Shown here one piece after another: positions 41,944 through 51,207 of a stretch of DNA of 64,000 nt. Both the position numbers and the translations under genes were made by a program. The stretch is from Salinispora tropica CNB-440 (GTDB lineage Bacteria; Actinomycetota; Actinomycetes; Mycobacteriales; Micromonosporaceae), in contig NC_009380.1 in assembly GCF_000016425.1 (NCBI RefSeq), positions 3,414,144 through 3,478,143 of the forward strand, read 5' to 3'. Position 1 is the first letter of the stretch; each line of letters starts with the position of its first letter. A model generated the notes under the pieces. That model searched no databases and was not told the DNA's origin. It worked only from the letters and a program-made list of their open reading frames with translations.

Positions 41944-42711
41944 TCAGGCGCCGATGGCGTGGTAGCCGCCGTCGACGTGGACGATCTCGCCGGTGGTCGC
42001 CGGGAACCAGTCGGAGAGCAGCGCCAGGCAGGCTCGGGCCGCCGGCTCGGAGTCGGTGAGGCTCCAGCCCAGCGGCGCCCGCGCCGACCAGGCGTCCTCG
42101 AACTGCTCGAAGCCGGGGATCGACTTCGCGGCGACGGTCCGCAGCGGCCCGGCCGCGACCAGGTTACTGCGGATGCCCTTCGGACCCAGGTGCAGCGCCA
42201 GGTAGCGGCTGGCGGACTCCAGGCCGGCCTTGGCCACGCCCATCCAGTCGTAGACCGGCCACGCCTTGGTGGCGTCGAAGGTGAGCCCGACCACCGATCC
42301 CCCGGGCGCCATCAGCGGCAGCGCCGCGGTGGCGAGGGCCTGGTACGAGTACGTCGAGACGTGCACAGCCGTCGCGACGTCCTCCCACGGCGCGTCGAGG
42401 AAGCCACCACCGAGGCAACTCTGCGGGGCGAAGCCGATGGAGTGGACGATCCCGTCGAGGCCGTCGACGTGCTCCCGGACCCGGTCGCCGAGCCCGGCGA
42501 GGTGGTCGCGGTTGGTCACGTCCAGTTCGATGACCGGTGCCGGCTCGGGTAGCCGCTTGGCGATCCGCTCGACCAGGGAGAGCCGGCCGTAGCCGGTGAG
42601 CACCACCTGAGCACCGTTCTCCTGCGCGAGCCGCGCCACCGAGAAGGCGATTGAGGCGTCGGTGATGACGCCGGTGACCAGCAGCCGTTTGCCGGCGAGC
42701 AGTCCTGACAT
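41944..42711 (-). CDS. fabI: Enoyl-ACP reductase (InhA/FabI type)
   Basis: A 255-residue NADH-dependent enoyl-ACP reductase. GKRLLVTGVITDASIAFSVA binds the cofactor; DGIVHSIGFAPQSCLGGGFL and the catalytic pair in VYDWMGVAKAGLESASRY (Tyr and Lys with six residues between) follow; GPLRTVAAKSIPGFEQFEDA is the substrate loop. It ends the fatty-acid elongation cycle. It is 14 bp downstream of fabG on the same strand, the mabA-inhA order of mycobacteria. Confidence 0.95.
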   Translation of the reverse strand: MSGLLAGKRLLVTGVITDASIAFSVARLAQENGAQVVLTGYGRLSLVERIAKRLPEPAPVIELDVTNRDHLAGLGDRVREHVDGLDGIVHSIGFAPQSCLGGGFLDAPWEDVATAVHVSTYSYQALATAALPLMAPGGSVVGLTFDATKAWPVYDWMGVAKAGLESASRYLALHLGPKGIRSNLVAAGPLRTVAAKSIPGFEQFEDAWSARAPLGWSLTDSEPAARACLALLSDWFPATTGEIVHVDGGYHAIGA

Positions 42712-42725
42712 GTCGATGTCTCCTC

Positions 42726-43472
<747 letters not shown>

Positions 43473-43699
43473 TCAGCTCAGAAGATCTCCACGTCGCGTC
43501 GGAGCCTAGGGGTTACCGGCAGGTAAGCGCTAACGCGCCACGGCACCGACCACGGCCGACAAGGCGAAACCCACCTCAACCACCCAGCGACCGTCACCCC
43601 TGCCCCGGCCAGCTTCAGGGCCACACCGACCAGGGTGTACGCTGGCGCCGTTTTGCGAGCCCGCCGTACGACTCGCATCCCTTGGCCCCGCCGACCGCA

Positions 43700-43732
43700 G
43701 GAGGTGATCGCTGTGCGAGATAGCGATCCTCC
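43700..43732 (+). promoter_or_regulatory. Hairpin sequestering a Shine-Dalgarno site and start codon
   Basis: GGAG...GATCGCT (43700-43712, with a 2-nt bulge) pairs with AGCGATC-CTCC (43722-43732); the 9-nt loop begins with the GTG of a 17-codon frame. The anti-Shine-Dalgarno strand is thus built in. This looks like a translational switch or attenuator leader. A TACGCT -10-like box lies at 43638-43643. Confidence 0.5.
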
Positions 43733-43766
43733 GAGTCGTGGCCGGGCCGACCGTCAGCCCCGCTGA
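43713..43766 (+). CDS. Possible leader peptide, 17 residues
   Basis: GTG start, sequence MRDSDPPSRGRADRQPR, stop at 43764. It has a perfect AGGAGG ribosome site 7 bp upstream, itself folded in the hairpin at 43700-43732. Too short for family assignment. Whether it is translated is unproven; it may serve to control the 28-residue membrane peptide gene downstream. Confidence 0.35.
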   Translation: MRDSDPPSRGRADRQPR

Positions 43767-43958
43767 GTCCCGTTAGCACGGCTGACCAGACCCGCTCCCC
43801 CGCGCCACCCGCTCCCTCGCGCCACCCGCTGCCGGTCCATCGCCGGACCGCACACCGGGAGGGCGATCGGGGCTGCCGGCCACGACTCTGTGTGCGCGTT
43901 CTGACCACCCTCCCGCGGGCCCGGCGCCCGCGCCCAGTCGCCACCGGAGCCAACTCCC

Positions 43959-44045
43959 ATGAGCCGTTACGTCGCCCCTCTGGGCTTCACCCTGGTCGCC
44001 GTCTGGGTGGCCGTCCTCTTCGTCCTCGCCGGCGGCGGCCACTAA
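43959..44045 (+). CDS. Small single-pass membrane peptide, 28 residues
   Basis: ATG at 43959, protein MSRYVAPLGFTLVAVWVAVL then FVLAGGGH, stop at 44043. One hydrophobic helix (about 7-25) with a short charged start. GGAG lies 10 bp upstream of the ATG. It ends 19 bp before the convergent VWA gene. The near-ideal membrane-helix composition and ribosome site argue for a real gene. Function unknown; membrane micro-proteins often modulate a larger membrane complex. Confidence 0.55.
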   Translation: MSRYVAPLGFTLVAVWVAVLFVLAGGGH

Positions 44046-44064
44046 ACCGCTACCGTCGGCGACG

Positions 44065-45015
44065 TCAGACGATCCGGGAGGACCACAGCAGACTCGTCGC
44101 CCCGGCGCAGAGCGCCAGCAGCAGCGCCACCCCGGCGTACCACTGGGTGACCTCGCGGGGCTCGGTCCGGAACCCGATCGACGAGCCCATGTCCTGGTAG
44201 ACCTGCTTCAGCTCGCTCACCGAGGCCGCCTCGTAGAAGTACCCGTCGGTCGTCTCCGCCAGATCCGCCAGGGCGAGCCGGTCCACCGGCACCCGTTGGC
44301 GTTGGCCACCAATGTCGACCTGCCCGCCGTCGGTCCCGAAGGCGATCGTGGAGACCGCCACGTTCGCGGCCTGCGCCGCCGCCGCGGCCTGCTCAACCGA
44401 CCGGCCCGATGTGCGATAGCCGTCGGAGAGCAACACGATCCGGGCCGGCGGAATCCCCGCCGCGCCGTCGGCCGGCACCGAACGGATCGCCTCCAAACAG
44501 GTGAAGACCGCCTCCCCGGTCGCCGTCGACTCGGCCAGCGCCAAGCCGTTGATGGCGGCCAACACGGCCTGCCGGTCCTTGGTCGGCGGCACCAACACGT
44601 TGGCCGCCTTCGCGAACGAGACCAGCCCGAGGTTGTAGCTGTCCGGCAGCTCGGCGACGAACTGCTGCGCCGCCTCCTGGGCCGCCGCCAGCCGGTTCGG
44701 GGCCACGTCGTCGGCCTGCATGGACAGGGAGACGTCGACAGCGAGCATGACGGTGGCCCGTTCCAGGGGCTGCCGGGTGTCGACCGACGGCCGGGCCAGC
44801 GCGGTGGCGAGCACCAGCAGGCAGAGGAGGAACGCGGTCGCGGGTACGTGCCGACGCCACCCGAGTCCCTTGGGCGCGATCGTACGCAGCAGCTCCACGT
44901 TGGTGAACCGCAGCGCGTACGCCCGGCGGTGCAGCTGCCGCCACACATACAGCCCGGCGAGGGCGAACACCGGCAGTACCGCCAGGAGCCACCACGGTTG
45001 CAGAAAACGAATCAT
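44065..45015 (-). CDS. VWA-domain membrane protein (BatA-like)
   Basis: A 316-residue protein with N-terminal helices (LQPWWLLAVLPVFALAGLYV and TAFLLCLLVLATAL), a von Willebrand A domain with the MIDAS site VMLAVDVSLSMQADD, and a C-terminal helix (GVALLLALCAGATSLLW). It is the last gene of a moxR-DUF58-VWA operon, overlapping DUF58 by 4 bp. Such sets are thought to insert metals or assemble envelope complexes. Mycobacterial counterpart: Rv1481. Confidence 0.92.
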   Translation of the reverse strand: MIRFLQPWWLLAVLPVFALAGLYVWRQLHRRAYALRFTNVELLRTIAPKGLGWRRHVPATAFLLCLLVLATALARPSVDTRQPLERATVMLAVDVSLSMQADDVAPNRLAAAQEAAQQFVAELPDSYNLGLVSFAKAANVLVPPTKDRQAVLAAINGLALAESTATGEAVFTCLEAIRSVPADGAAGIPPARIVLLSDGYRTSGRSVEQAAAAAQAANVAVSTIAFGTDGGQVDIGGQRQRVPVDRLALADLAETTDGYFYEAASVSELKQVYQDMGSSIGFRTEPREVTQWYAGVALLLALCAGATSLLWSSRIV

Positions 45016-46013
45016 CGTGTCGTCCCCCGGATGCGGGTGTGCCGCTGCGCGGCGACGAAACGCACCATGTCCAGCAGCCAGTCTCGGTCGGTGCGCAGTC
45101 TCAGGTGGGCAGCGCCCCCGGCGCGTAGCGCCGCGGCGATCTCCGCCCGCTGGGTGGCAGCCGCCTCGGCGTAGCGACGGCGCAGCTGCGGGTCGCCCGT
45201 CCGCACCTCATGCAGCTCGCCGGTCTCCGGGTCAACCACCGGCAGTACGCCCACGTCGGGCAGCTCCAGCTCACGCGGATCAAGTACCTCGATGGCCAGT
45301 ACGTCGTGGCGGACCCGCAGCTTGCGCAGCGGCCGGGCCCACTGGGCCGGTGGCGCCAGGAAGTCGGAGACGATGACCGCCACGCCACGCCGCCGCGGCG
45401 GCCGGTTCAACAGGTCGACCAGGGCACCGAGGTCGCCGCGGCCCGGCCGGATCTCGGTGCCGGCGACAGCCCGGACCAGCGCCTGCACCTCCCGACGACC
45501 CGACCGGGCGGGCAGCCGGGTGAACCGGCCAGGCCCGGCCGCCGGCGCACCCCGCCCGCCGGCAGCCGGCTCACTCCCGGTGCCGATCACCGCGCCGATC
45601 CGGTTGCCGCCCCGGCTGGTCAGGTGCGCCAGCGCCGCGGCGGCGGCCACCACCACGTCGCGCTTGAGCCAGCGGCCGGTGCCGAAGTCGAGACTGGCCG
45701 AGAGGTCCACTGCGAGCCACGTCTCCAGCTCCCGGTCGGCCACCGTACGCCGCACGTGCGGCATCGTGGTACGCGCCGTGACCGGCCAGTCCATCCGCCG
45801 AACGTCGTCGCCCGGACGGTACTCGCGCGAGTCCCCCGCCTCGCTACCCGGACCGGGCAGCAGGCCCACGTAGTCGCCTTGAAGCAGGCCGTCGAGCTTG
45901 CGGGTAACGAGCAGGTGCAGCCGGGACAAGGTGGCCTCGGTGCGCCTACGGGCGGTGGGGTCGACGGAGCCGGGGCCGGTGGCGTCGGTTGGCCGACGGA
46001 CGGGTGGGGTCAC
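45012..46013 (-). CDS. DUF58 domain protein
   Basis: A 333-residue protein. GDYVGLLPGPGSEAGDSREY followed by RPGDDVRRMDWPVTART is the DUF58 hallmark, and the rest is VWA-like (LAVDLSASLDFGTG). It has no membrane helix. GTGA overlap with moxR upstream and ATGA overlap with the VWA gene downstream show tight coupling. It is thought to work with the MoxR ATPase as an adaptor. Mycobacterial counterpart: Rv1480. Confidence 0.92.
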   Translation of the reverse strand: MTPPVRRPTDATGPGSVDPTARRRTEATLSRLHLLVTRKLDGLLQGDYVGLLPGPGSEAGDSREYRPGDDVRRMDWPVTARTTMPHVRRTVADRELETWLAVDLSASLDFGTGRWLKRDVVVAAAAALAHLTSRGGNRIGAVIGTGSEPAAGGRGAPAAGPGRFTRLPARSGRREVQALVRAVAGTEIRPGRGDLGALVDLLNRPPRRRGVAVIVSDFLAPPAQWARPLRKLRVRHDVLAIEVLDPRELELPDVGVLPVVDPETGELHEVRTGDPQLRRRYAEAAATQRAEIAAALRAGGAAHLRLRTDRDWLLDMVRFVAAQRHTRIRGTTR

Positions 46014-47122
46014 GGCTGCTGCCCAGGCCACCCGACGCCCGGCGGCACGACGGCCGAGGCCGGTTCCGGGGTCGGGGTGGCCTGCTGGCGCGGCGCCACC
46101 GAGGGCAGCGGGATCGTCGCCATCACCCGGCCGACGACGTGGTCGGGTGGCACCTCGTCGGCGAGCGCGTCGTAGCTCAGCACCAGCCGGTGGCGCAGGA
46201 TGTCGGGTGCGATGTCCTGTACGTCCTGGGGTAGCGCGTAGTCCCGGCCGCGGAGCAGCGCCAGGGCCCGGGTGGCGCGGACCAGGCCGAGCGAGGCTCG
46301 CGGGCTCGCCCCGTACTGGATGTGCTGGGCGACGTCGAGCATGCCGTGCTCGGCGGGGCTCCGGGTGGCCAGCACCAGCCGAACAGCGTAGTCGATCAAG
46401 GCATTGTGCACGAATACCTGATCGGCCTTGTGTTGTAGCCCGACCAGGTCGGCGGTGGTGAGCACCGGGGCGGGTTCCGGCGGCGCCACGCCCATCCGGT
46501 ACACGATCTCCCGCTCCTCGGCGGCTGTCGGGTAGCCGACGACGATCTTCATGAGGAACCGGTCGCGTTGCGCCTCCGGCAACGGGTAGACACCCTCCTG
46601 CTCGATCGGGTTCTGGGTGGCCATCACGAGGAACGGGTCCGGCACCCGGTGCGTCTGGCCACCGATCGAGACCTGCCGCTCACCCATCACTTCCAGGAGC
46701 GCCGACTGCACCTTCGCGGGCGCCCGGTTGATCTCGTCGGCGAGGAGAAAGTTGACGAACACCGGTCCCAGTTCGACATCGAACTTCTCGCTCGACTGTC
46801 GGTAGATCCGGGTGCCCATGACGTCCGCCGGCACCAGGTCGGGCGTGAACTGCACCCGGCCGAACGACCCGCCGACCACCCGGGCGAGGGTGTCCACGGC
46901 GAGTGTCTTCGCCACCCCCGGCACCCCCTCCAGCAGGCAGTGCCCCCGCGCGAGCAGCGCGACGATCATCCGCTCGACCATTCGATCCTGCCCGACGATC
47001 ACCCTCTTGACCTCGAACAACGCCCGTTCCAACAGGGTGGCGTCCGTGGCCGGGGTGCTCTGCGGGGCCGGCGGAGTCGACCCGTCGGAGATCCTGGAAT
47101 CGGGCGTGCTCGGCTGGGCCAC
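46010..47122 (-). CDS. moxR: MoxR-family AAA+ ATPase
   Basis: A 370-residue ATPase: Walker A LLEGVPGVAKTLAVDTLA, Walker B FLLADEINRAPAKVQSALLE, sensor 1 FLVMATQNPIEQEGVYPLPE, and sensor 2 in GASPRASLGLVRATRALALL. It is the first gene of moxR-DUF58-VWA. MoxR proteins act as chaperones for metalloenzyme or envelope complexes. The GTG at 47122 has GGAGG upstream; an ATG at 47176 would add a Cys-containing tail unlike the family. Confidence 0.94.
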   Translation of the reverse strand: MAQPSTPDSRISDGSTPPAPQSTPATDATLLERALFEVKRVIVGQDRMVERMIVALLARGHCLLEGVPGVAKTLAVDTLARVVGGSFGRVQFTPDLVPADVMGTRIYRQSSEKFDVELGPVFVNFLLADEINRAPAKVQSALLEVMGERQVSIGGQTHRVPDPFLVMATQNPIEQEGVYPLPEAQRDRFLMKIVVGYPTAAEEREIVYRMGVAPPEPAPVLTTADLVGLQHKADQVFVHNALIDYAVRLVLATRSPAEHGMLDVAQHIQYGASPRASLGLVRATRALALLRGRDYALPQDVQDIAPDILRHRLVLSYDALADEVPPDHVVGRVMATIPLPSVAPRQQATPTPEPASAVVPPGVGWPGQQP

Positions 47123-47347
47123 CGGTCCTCCACAGCATGATCGGTACTCGGGTCTAGTGCGGTACAAGACTGACATGATCGGTGGCGGTACGCGGCGGCG
47201 CGAACCCCGATTCCCGCCCCGCGGTCCGATCCACCAGACTCGCCGTCAGCGGGTAGACAGCTATCGGTACGGGACGTGTACGATTCATCCGTCGCCGGGC
47301 GGCTCCCCCCGTGGTCGCCCGGCGCTCAAACTCCTCCTCAGCCACCC

Positions 47348-47353
47348 TAGACT
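47348..47353 (+). promoter_or_regulatory. -10 box for a leaderless transcript
   Basis: TAGACT ends 7 bp before the ATG at 47361, with no ribosome binding site between them. The spacing predicts a transcript starting on the start codon. Confidence 0.5.
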
Positions 47354-47360
47354 GGTCGGG

Positions 47361-47585
47361 ATGGATACCTCCGCAACCCCCGCCCTGGTCTGCTCAGCTC
47401 GTGGCTGTGCGGCTCCCGCCCAGTGGGCGCTGCGGTGGAACAATCCCCGCCTACACGACGCGACCCGACGTAAGACCTGGCTCGCCTGCCCCGAGCACCG
47501 GGTGACGCTCGGCGACTTCCTCAACGCCCGGGGCTTCCTCCGCGAGGTTGCTCCGACGGCCGAATCGCCTACTCTCGACTCGTGA
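47361..47585 (+). CDS. Small Cys/His protein, conserved in actinomycetes
   Basis: A 74-residue protein. VCSARGCAAPAQWALRWNNP and WLACPEHRVTLGDFLNARGF supply Cys11, Cys16, Cys43 and His46, which could form a small zinc site. It is sometimes labelled acetone carboxylase in databases without real support. It lies just upstream of two bPH2 membrane proteins on the same strand (22 bp apart) and probably shares their transcript. Function unknown. Confidence 0.8.
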   Translation: MDTSATPALVCSARGCAAPAQWALRWNNPRLHDATRRKTWLACPEHRVTLGDFLNARGFLREVAPTAESPTLDS

Positions 47586-47607
47586 ACGCGCACAACGGAA
47601 CCGCACG

Positions 47608-48156
47608 GTGACCGGCGACGACCAGGCCGGGCTCCCGCCCGCTGCCCCACCCCCGACCGGTCCACCACCCGGTCCGCTGGAGCCCTGGCCGGAGACCGTC
47701 CGCTGGCAGTCCGTCTCCACCGACCTGATCTGGGTTGAGTTGCTACGGCTGGCCGTGCTGATCGTCATCGTGCTGGCCGGGCTGGCAGTGGGGTGGGCAG
47801 TCAGCGGCCAGGCGGCGTTCGGGGTGGCCCTCACCGGAGTGCTCCTGCTGACCGCGCTACGGACGGTCACCATCGCGCGGGCCGTACGTGCGTGGGGGTA
47901 CGCCGAACGCGAGGATGACCTGCTGGTCCGACACGGCCTGCTGGTGCGCCGGCTCTCCATCGTCCCGTACTCGCGGATGCAGTTCGTTGATGTCAGCGCC
48001 GGCCCGCTGGAACGGGCCTTCAGCCTGGCTACCGTCCAACTGCACACGGCGGCGGCGGCCACCGACGCTCGAGTGCCGGGGTTACGCCCGGCGGAGGCGT
48101 CCCGCCTCCGCGACCGCCTCACCGCGCTCGGCCGCGACCGGGCGGAGGGTTTGTGA
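47608..48156 (+). CDS. bPH2-domain membrane protein (YdbS-like)
   Basis: A 182-residue protein. A Pro-rich N-terminal tail precedes two membrane helices (LLRLAVLIVIVLAGLAVGWA, FGVALTGVLLLTAL) and one bacterial PH-like domain (DDLLVRHGLLVRRLSIVPYS, RMQFVDVSAGPLERAFSLAT). It overlaps the next bPH2 gene (GTGA) and forms a YdbS/YdbT-like pair, whose loss in Bacillus affects membrane-active peptide tolerance. The GTG at 47608 is chosen; an upstream start would run into the previous gene. Confidence 0.88.
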   Translation: MTGDDQAGLPPAAPPPTGPPPGPLEPWPETVRWQSVSTDLIWVELLRLAVLIVIVLAGLAVGWAVSGQAAFGVALTGVLLLTALRTVTIARAVRAWGYAEREDDLLVRHGLLVRRLSIVPYSRMQFVDVSAGPLERAFSLATVQLHTAAAATDARVPGLRPAEASRLRDRLTALGRDRAEGL

Positions 48157-49583
48157 GCGAGCCGGCCGCGCGAGACCCGGAGGAGACCCGGCCACCCGCC
48201 CCACAGCCGTACCCCGGTTGGTATCCACCCACCCCGCCACCGCCCACCCCTCCGGTGCCCCCGCACGGAGGCGAGCGCCGGCAACGGCTCCATCCGCTCT
48301 CCCCTGCGCTGCACGGTGCCAAGTCGCTGGTCGTGGTAATCGCCGGGCTCTCCTGGTCAACGTTGTCCCGGGTCGGCTTCGGCTGGTTCGCGGTGATGGC
48401 GGTGGTGCTGGCGATCGGTGCCACCGTGCTCGCGGTGGTGAGCTGGTACAACACCGGCTATCACGTCGTGGACCGCGAGCTGCGGGTACACGAGGGCCTG
48501 CTCTGGCGACGCATCCGGGCGATCCCGCTGGAGCGGCTCCAGGCCGTGGAGGTGGTTCGGCCGTTACTCGCCCAGCTCACCGGATTGGCGGAGCTGCGCC
48601 TCGAGGTGGTCGGCGGCGGCAAGACCGAGGCACCGCTGGCCTATCTCAGCGTGGCCGACGCTGCCGCCCTGCGACAGCGGCTGCTCGCGTTGGCCGGTCC
48701 GCAACCGGAGGGCGCCGCCCTGACACCGGGCACACCGCAGGTCTGGCCGGAAGCGACTCCCCCTGGCGAACCGCTGCACGTCGTCCGGAACACAGACCTG
48801 TTACTGAGCCAGCTACTCACCCCGCAGACCTTCATGATCCCGTTCGGGGTGGTCTTCGTGGCGACGCAGTTCCTCTCCGGGGATTCCTGGTCGTTCGTCG
48901 CGGTGGCGAGCACGTTGACCGCGATGGCCGGGGTGCTGCTACAGCCGATCCGCCGAGTGCTGGACAACTGGAGCTTCCGGCTGGCTCGTGATGTCGACAC
49001 CCTGCGGATCCGCAACGGCCTGCTGGAGACCCGGGCGCAGACCGTCCCGCTGCACCGGGTACAGACGGTCGGTGCGACCTGGCCGCTGCTGTGGCGGGCG
49101 AAGGGCTGGCTGCGGCTACGGCTGGAGGTGGCCGGCTACTCGACGGGGGAAGCTGACGGGCGCAACCGACCAGACCAGCTCCTCCCGGTCGGTCAGCAAC
49201 CGGTCGCCGAGGCGATCCTCGCCGAGGTGCTGCCCGGGGTACGCCTCGACGACCTGCCGCTTACCGCACCGCCGACCCGGGCTCGCTGGCTGAACCCCCT
49301 GAGTCAGCCAGTGCTCGGTGCCGGGCTGCACGAGCGAGTGTTCGCGGTCCGCTCCGGCCTGCTCACCCGCCAGATCGTGGTCGTGCCGTACGCGAGGATC
49401 CAGAGCGTGCGGGTGGTGCAGGGGCCGGTGCAGCGACGGTTGGGACTGGCGACGGTGCACGCGGACACCGCCGGCGGCGCCGGGGCCGCCGCCGACGACC
49501 GAGCGGTCGCCGAGGCGTGGGCCCTGGCCGCCGAGCTGACAGCGCGTGCGCACCAGGCGCGCCGCGCCAGCCGACCGCAGTAG
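48153..49583 (+). CDS. bPH2-domain membrane protein with several PH modules (YdbT-like)
   Basis: A 476-residue protein. After a Pro-rich start come helix pairs and three PH-like modules, each with the pattern RxGLxxRR/TxxxPLxRIQxVxVxxxxLxR: LRVHEGLLWRRIRAIPLERL, LRIRNGLLETRAQTVPLHRV, and FAVRSGLLTRQIVVVPYARI. The repeat of this pattern in one protein defines YdbT. Coupled by a 4-bp overlap to the YdbS-like gene. Likely a membrane-homeostasis pair. Confidence 0.88.
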   Translation: MSEPAARDPEETRPPAPQPYPGWYPPTPPPPTPPVPPHGGERRQRLHPLSPALHGAKSLVVVIAGLSWSTLSRVGFGWFAVMAVVLAIGATVLAVVSWYNTGYHVVDRELRVHEGLLWRRIRAIPLERLQAVEVVRPLLAQLTGLAELRLEVVGGGKTEAPLAYLSVADAAALRQRLLALAGPQPEGAALTPGTPQVWPEATPPGEPLHVVRNTDLLLSQLLTPQTFMIPFGVVFVATQFLSGDSWSFVAVASTLTAMAGVLLQPIRRVLDNWSFRLARDVDTLRIRNGLLETRAQTVPLHRVQTVGATWPLLWRAKGWLRLRLEVAGYSTGEADGRNRPDQLLPVGQQPVAEAILAEVLPGVRLDDLPLTAPPTRARWLNPLSQPVLGAGLHERVFAVRSGLLTRQIVVVPYARIQSVRVVQGPVQRRLGLATVHADTAGGAGAAADDRAVAEAWALAAELTARAHQARRASRPQ

Positions 49584-49619
49584 CGAGCCGCCGTCCAGGG
49601 TGGCGAAGCACGGTGCCGA

Positions 49620-50699
49620 TCAGCGGCCGGCGCTCACCGCCGCATCGGCCGGCTGCGAATCGCCCGGCGCCGAGGTAGCCGACACCGCGGTGGCCGACGA
49701 ACCCGTGGTCGGCGCCGCCTCAACCGGCCGGTCCGGGGCGCGCCGCGCACGTTCACGTCGGGCCGCCCACCATCGCTCGGCCAGGCCCACCGCCAGGAAG
49801 GCCATCCCCACGTACACCCAACCGACCAGGACATCGATCACGTAGTGCTCCCCGGAGTAGACCAGGGTGAAGGTCATCGCCAGCGGGTACGCGAGCAGCA
49901 ACGGCCACCACCGCTTCCGCGTCGCACGAATGAAGAACAGCACCACGAACAGTGCGAACGCGGTGTGCAGCGAGGGCATCGCGGCGACCGGGTTCGACGC
50001 GAGCTGACCGGCGTTGAGCAGGTTCCCCGCGCCGTGTAGCCCGAAGACCTTCCACCCCCGGGTGGAGATCCGGGCCACCTCCTCCAGCAACCCGTTCTGC
50101 GCCGCCCACCACGGTGGCGCGGCAGGGTAGAGGAAGTACGTCACCAGGCCACTGGCGCAGAGGAAACCCCAGCGCCGCATGAACGCCGCCCACCGCCGGC
50201 GGTCCCGCAACCACAGCACCGCGGCGGCGGCCAGCGCCACCACGAAGTGGGAGAAGTAGACCCAACTCACCAACGCGTCCCACCAGCGCACGTCGGGCTG
50301 GTAGAGGTGCTGCTGGAGCCAGACCGTGGGCACCTGGCCGCCGGTAGCCCAGCCGAACATGACCCGGTCGGCGACGATCAGCTCATAGGCGTGCGGTACC
50401 GCCCCGTTGTCGGCGAAGCCACGGGAGAGGTTGTAGAGCACGAGGAGCAACACCACCGGCAGCCAGTCGCGAGCGAAGCGCAGGTGGCTGCGCCATGGCC
50501 GGGTTGAGTTCCAGGCGATGGTCGCCGCCCACATCCACACGAAGGCGTACACCGGATCGGTGGGCAGGCCGATGGCGAGCCAGCCAACGACGAAGGCGAC
50601 ACCCCACACCGACATCGTGATCACGCGACGGCGCCCGCCGTCGGCCACCACCGGTGCATCGGTTCGGGCAGGCTGTTGGGGATCGATTGGAGCAGACAT
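49620..50699 (-). CDS. PAP2-superfamily membrane protein (inositol-phosphotransferase-like)
   Basis: A 359-residue protein with about six membrane helices. The PAP2 phosphatase signature is AAMPSLHTAFALFVVLFFIR and VYSGEHYVIDVLVGWVYVGM, giving the Ser-x-x-His and HxxxD catalytic elements typical of the AUR1/PAP2_3 branch. These act as lipid phosphatases or phosphodiol head-group transferases. The cytoplasmic C-terminal tail (about 305-359) is Ala/Thr/Ser-rich. Substrate unknown. Confidence 0.88.
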   Translation of the reverse strand: MSAPIDPQQPARTDAPVVADGGRRRVITMSVWGVAFVVGWLAIGLPTDPVYAFVWMWAATIAWNSTRPWRSHLRFARDWLPVVLLLVLYNLSRGFADNGAVPHAYELIVADRVMFGWATGGQVPTVWLQQHLYQPDVRWWDALVSWVYFSHFVVALAAAAVLWLRDRRRWAAFMRRWGFLCASGLVTYFLYPAAPPWWAAQNGLLEEVARISTRGWKVFGLHGAGNLLNAGQLASNPVAAMPSLHTAFALFVVLFFIRATRKRWWPLLLAYPLAMTFTLVYSGEHYVIDVLVGWVYVGMAFLAVGLAERWWAARRERARRAPDRPVEAAPTTGSSATAVSATSAPGDSQPADAAVSAGR

Positions 50700-50801
50700 C
50701 GCGACCCAGGTTAACGACGATCGGCGCAGCGGCGGACGCAGGACCGCCTTGGACGTTCCGGGCGGTTCGGCTCAAGCGTGGCCTACCCGCTGTCCGACGC
50801 C

Positions 50802-50807
50802 TAGGCT
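50802..50807 (+). promoter_or_regulatory. -10 box for a leaderless transcript
   Basis: TAGGCT ends 7 bp before the ATG at 50815 without a ribosome binding site, predicting a leaderless mRNA. Confidence 0.45.
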
Positions 50808-50814
50808 GGTGACC

Positions 50815-51207
50815 ATGCAGGAGCCCTTCTCACCGGGCTCGACCGCCCGGGTGGAGCTGGTCGTCACCGTCGCCGACACCGCCCAGGCCATTGGCTCCGG
50901 CGACGTGCCGGTATTGGGCACGCCGCGGATCCTCGCCCTGGCCGAGGCGGCGACGGTCGCGGCGATCGCCCGCCAGTTGCCCAGTGGCGCCACAACGGTC
51001 GGGGTCCGAGTCGAGCTGGACCACCAGGCTGCCACCCCAGTCGGCCGGACCGTGGTGGCACGAGCCCGGCTGGCGGAGGTCGACGGTCGGCGGCTGCTCT
51101 TCGCGGTCTCCGTCACCGAGGATGGGTCCACCGTCGCCGAGGGGCGGGTGGAGCGACTCCTGGTTGACCGGCAGCGCTTTATCGAGCGGGCCGGGCGGTC
51201 GTCATGA
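50815..51207 (+). CDS. Hotdog thioesterase, fluoroacetyl-CoA thioesterase-like
   Basis: A 130-residue hotdog protein. The triad seen in FlK is visible: Thr in LGTPRILALAEAATVAAI, Glu in AEAA, and His in VRVELDHQAATPVGRTVV. FlK hydrolyses fluoroacetyl-CoA in Streptomyces cattleya; the wider family handles other acyl-CoAs. It overlaps the following metallo-hydrolase gene by 4 bp. A general acyl-CoA thioesterase with a downstream hydrolase is the cautious reading. Confidence 0.85.
   Translation: MQEPFSPGSTARVELVVTVADTAQAIGSGDVPVLGTPRILALAEAATVAAIARQLPSGATTVGVRVELDHQAATPVGRTVVARARLAEVDGRRLLFAVSVTEDGSTVAEGRVERLLVDRQRFIERAGRSS

Noticed and set aside
47361..47585. Acetone carboxylase subunit
   Set aside because: The small Cys/His protein resembles entries that carry this label, but 74 residues and the context with bPH2 genes do not support that function.
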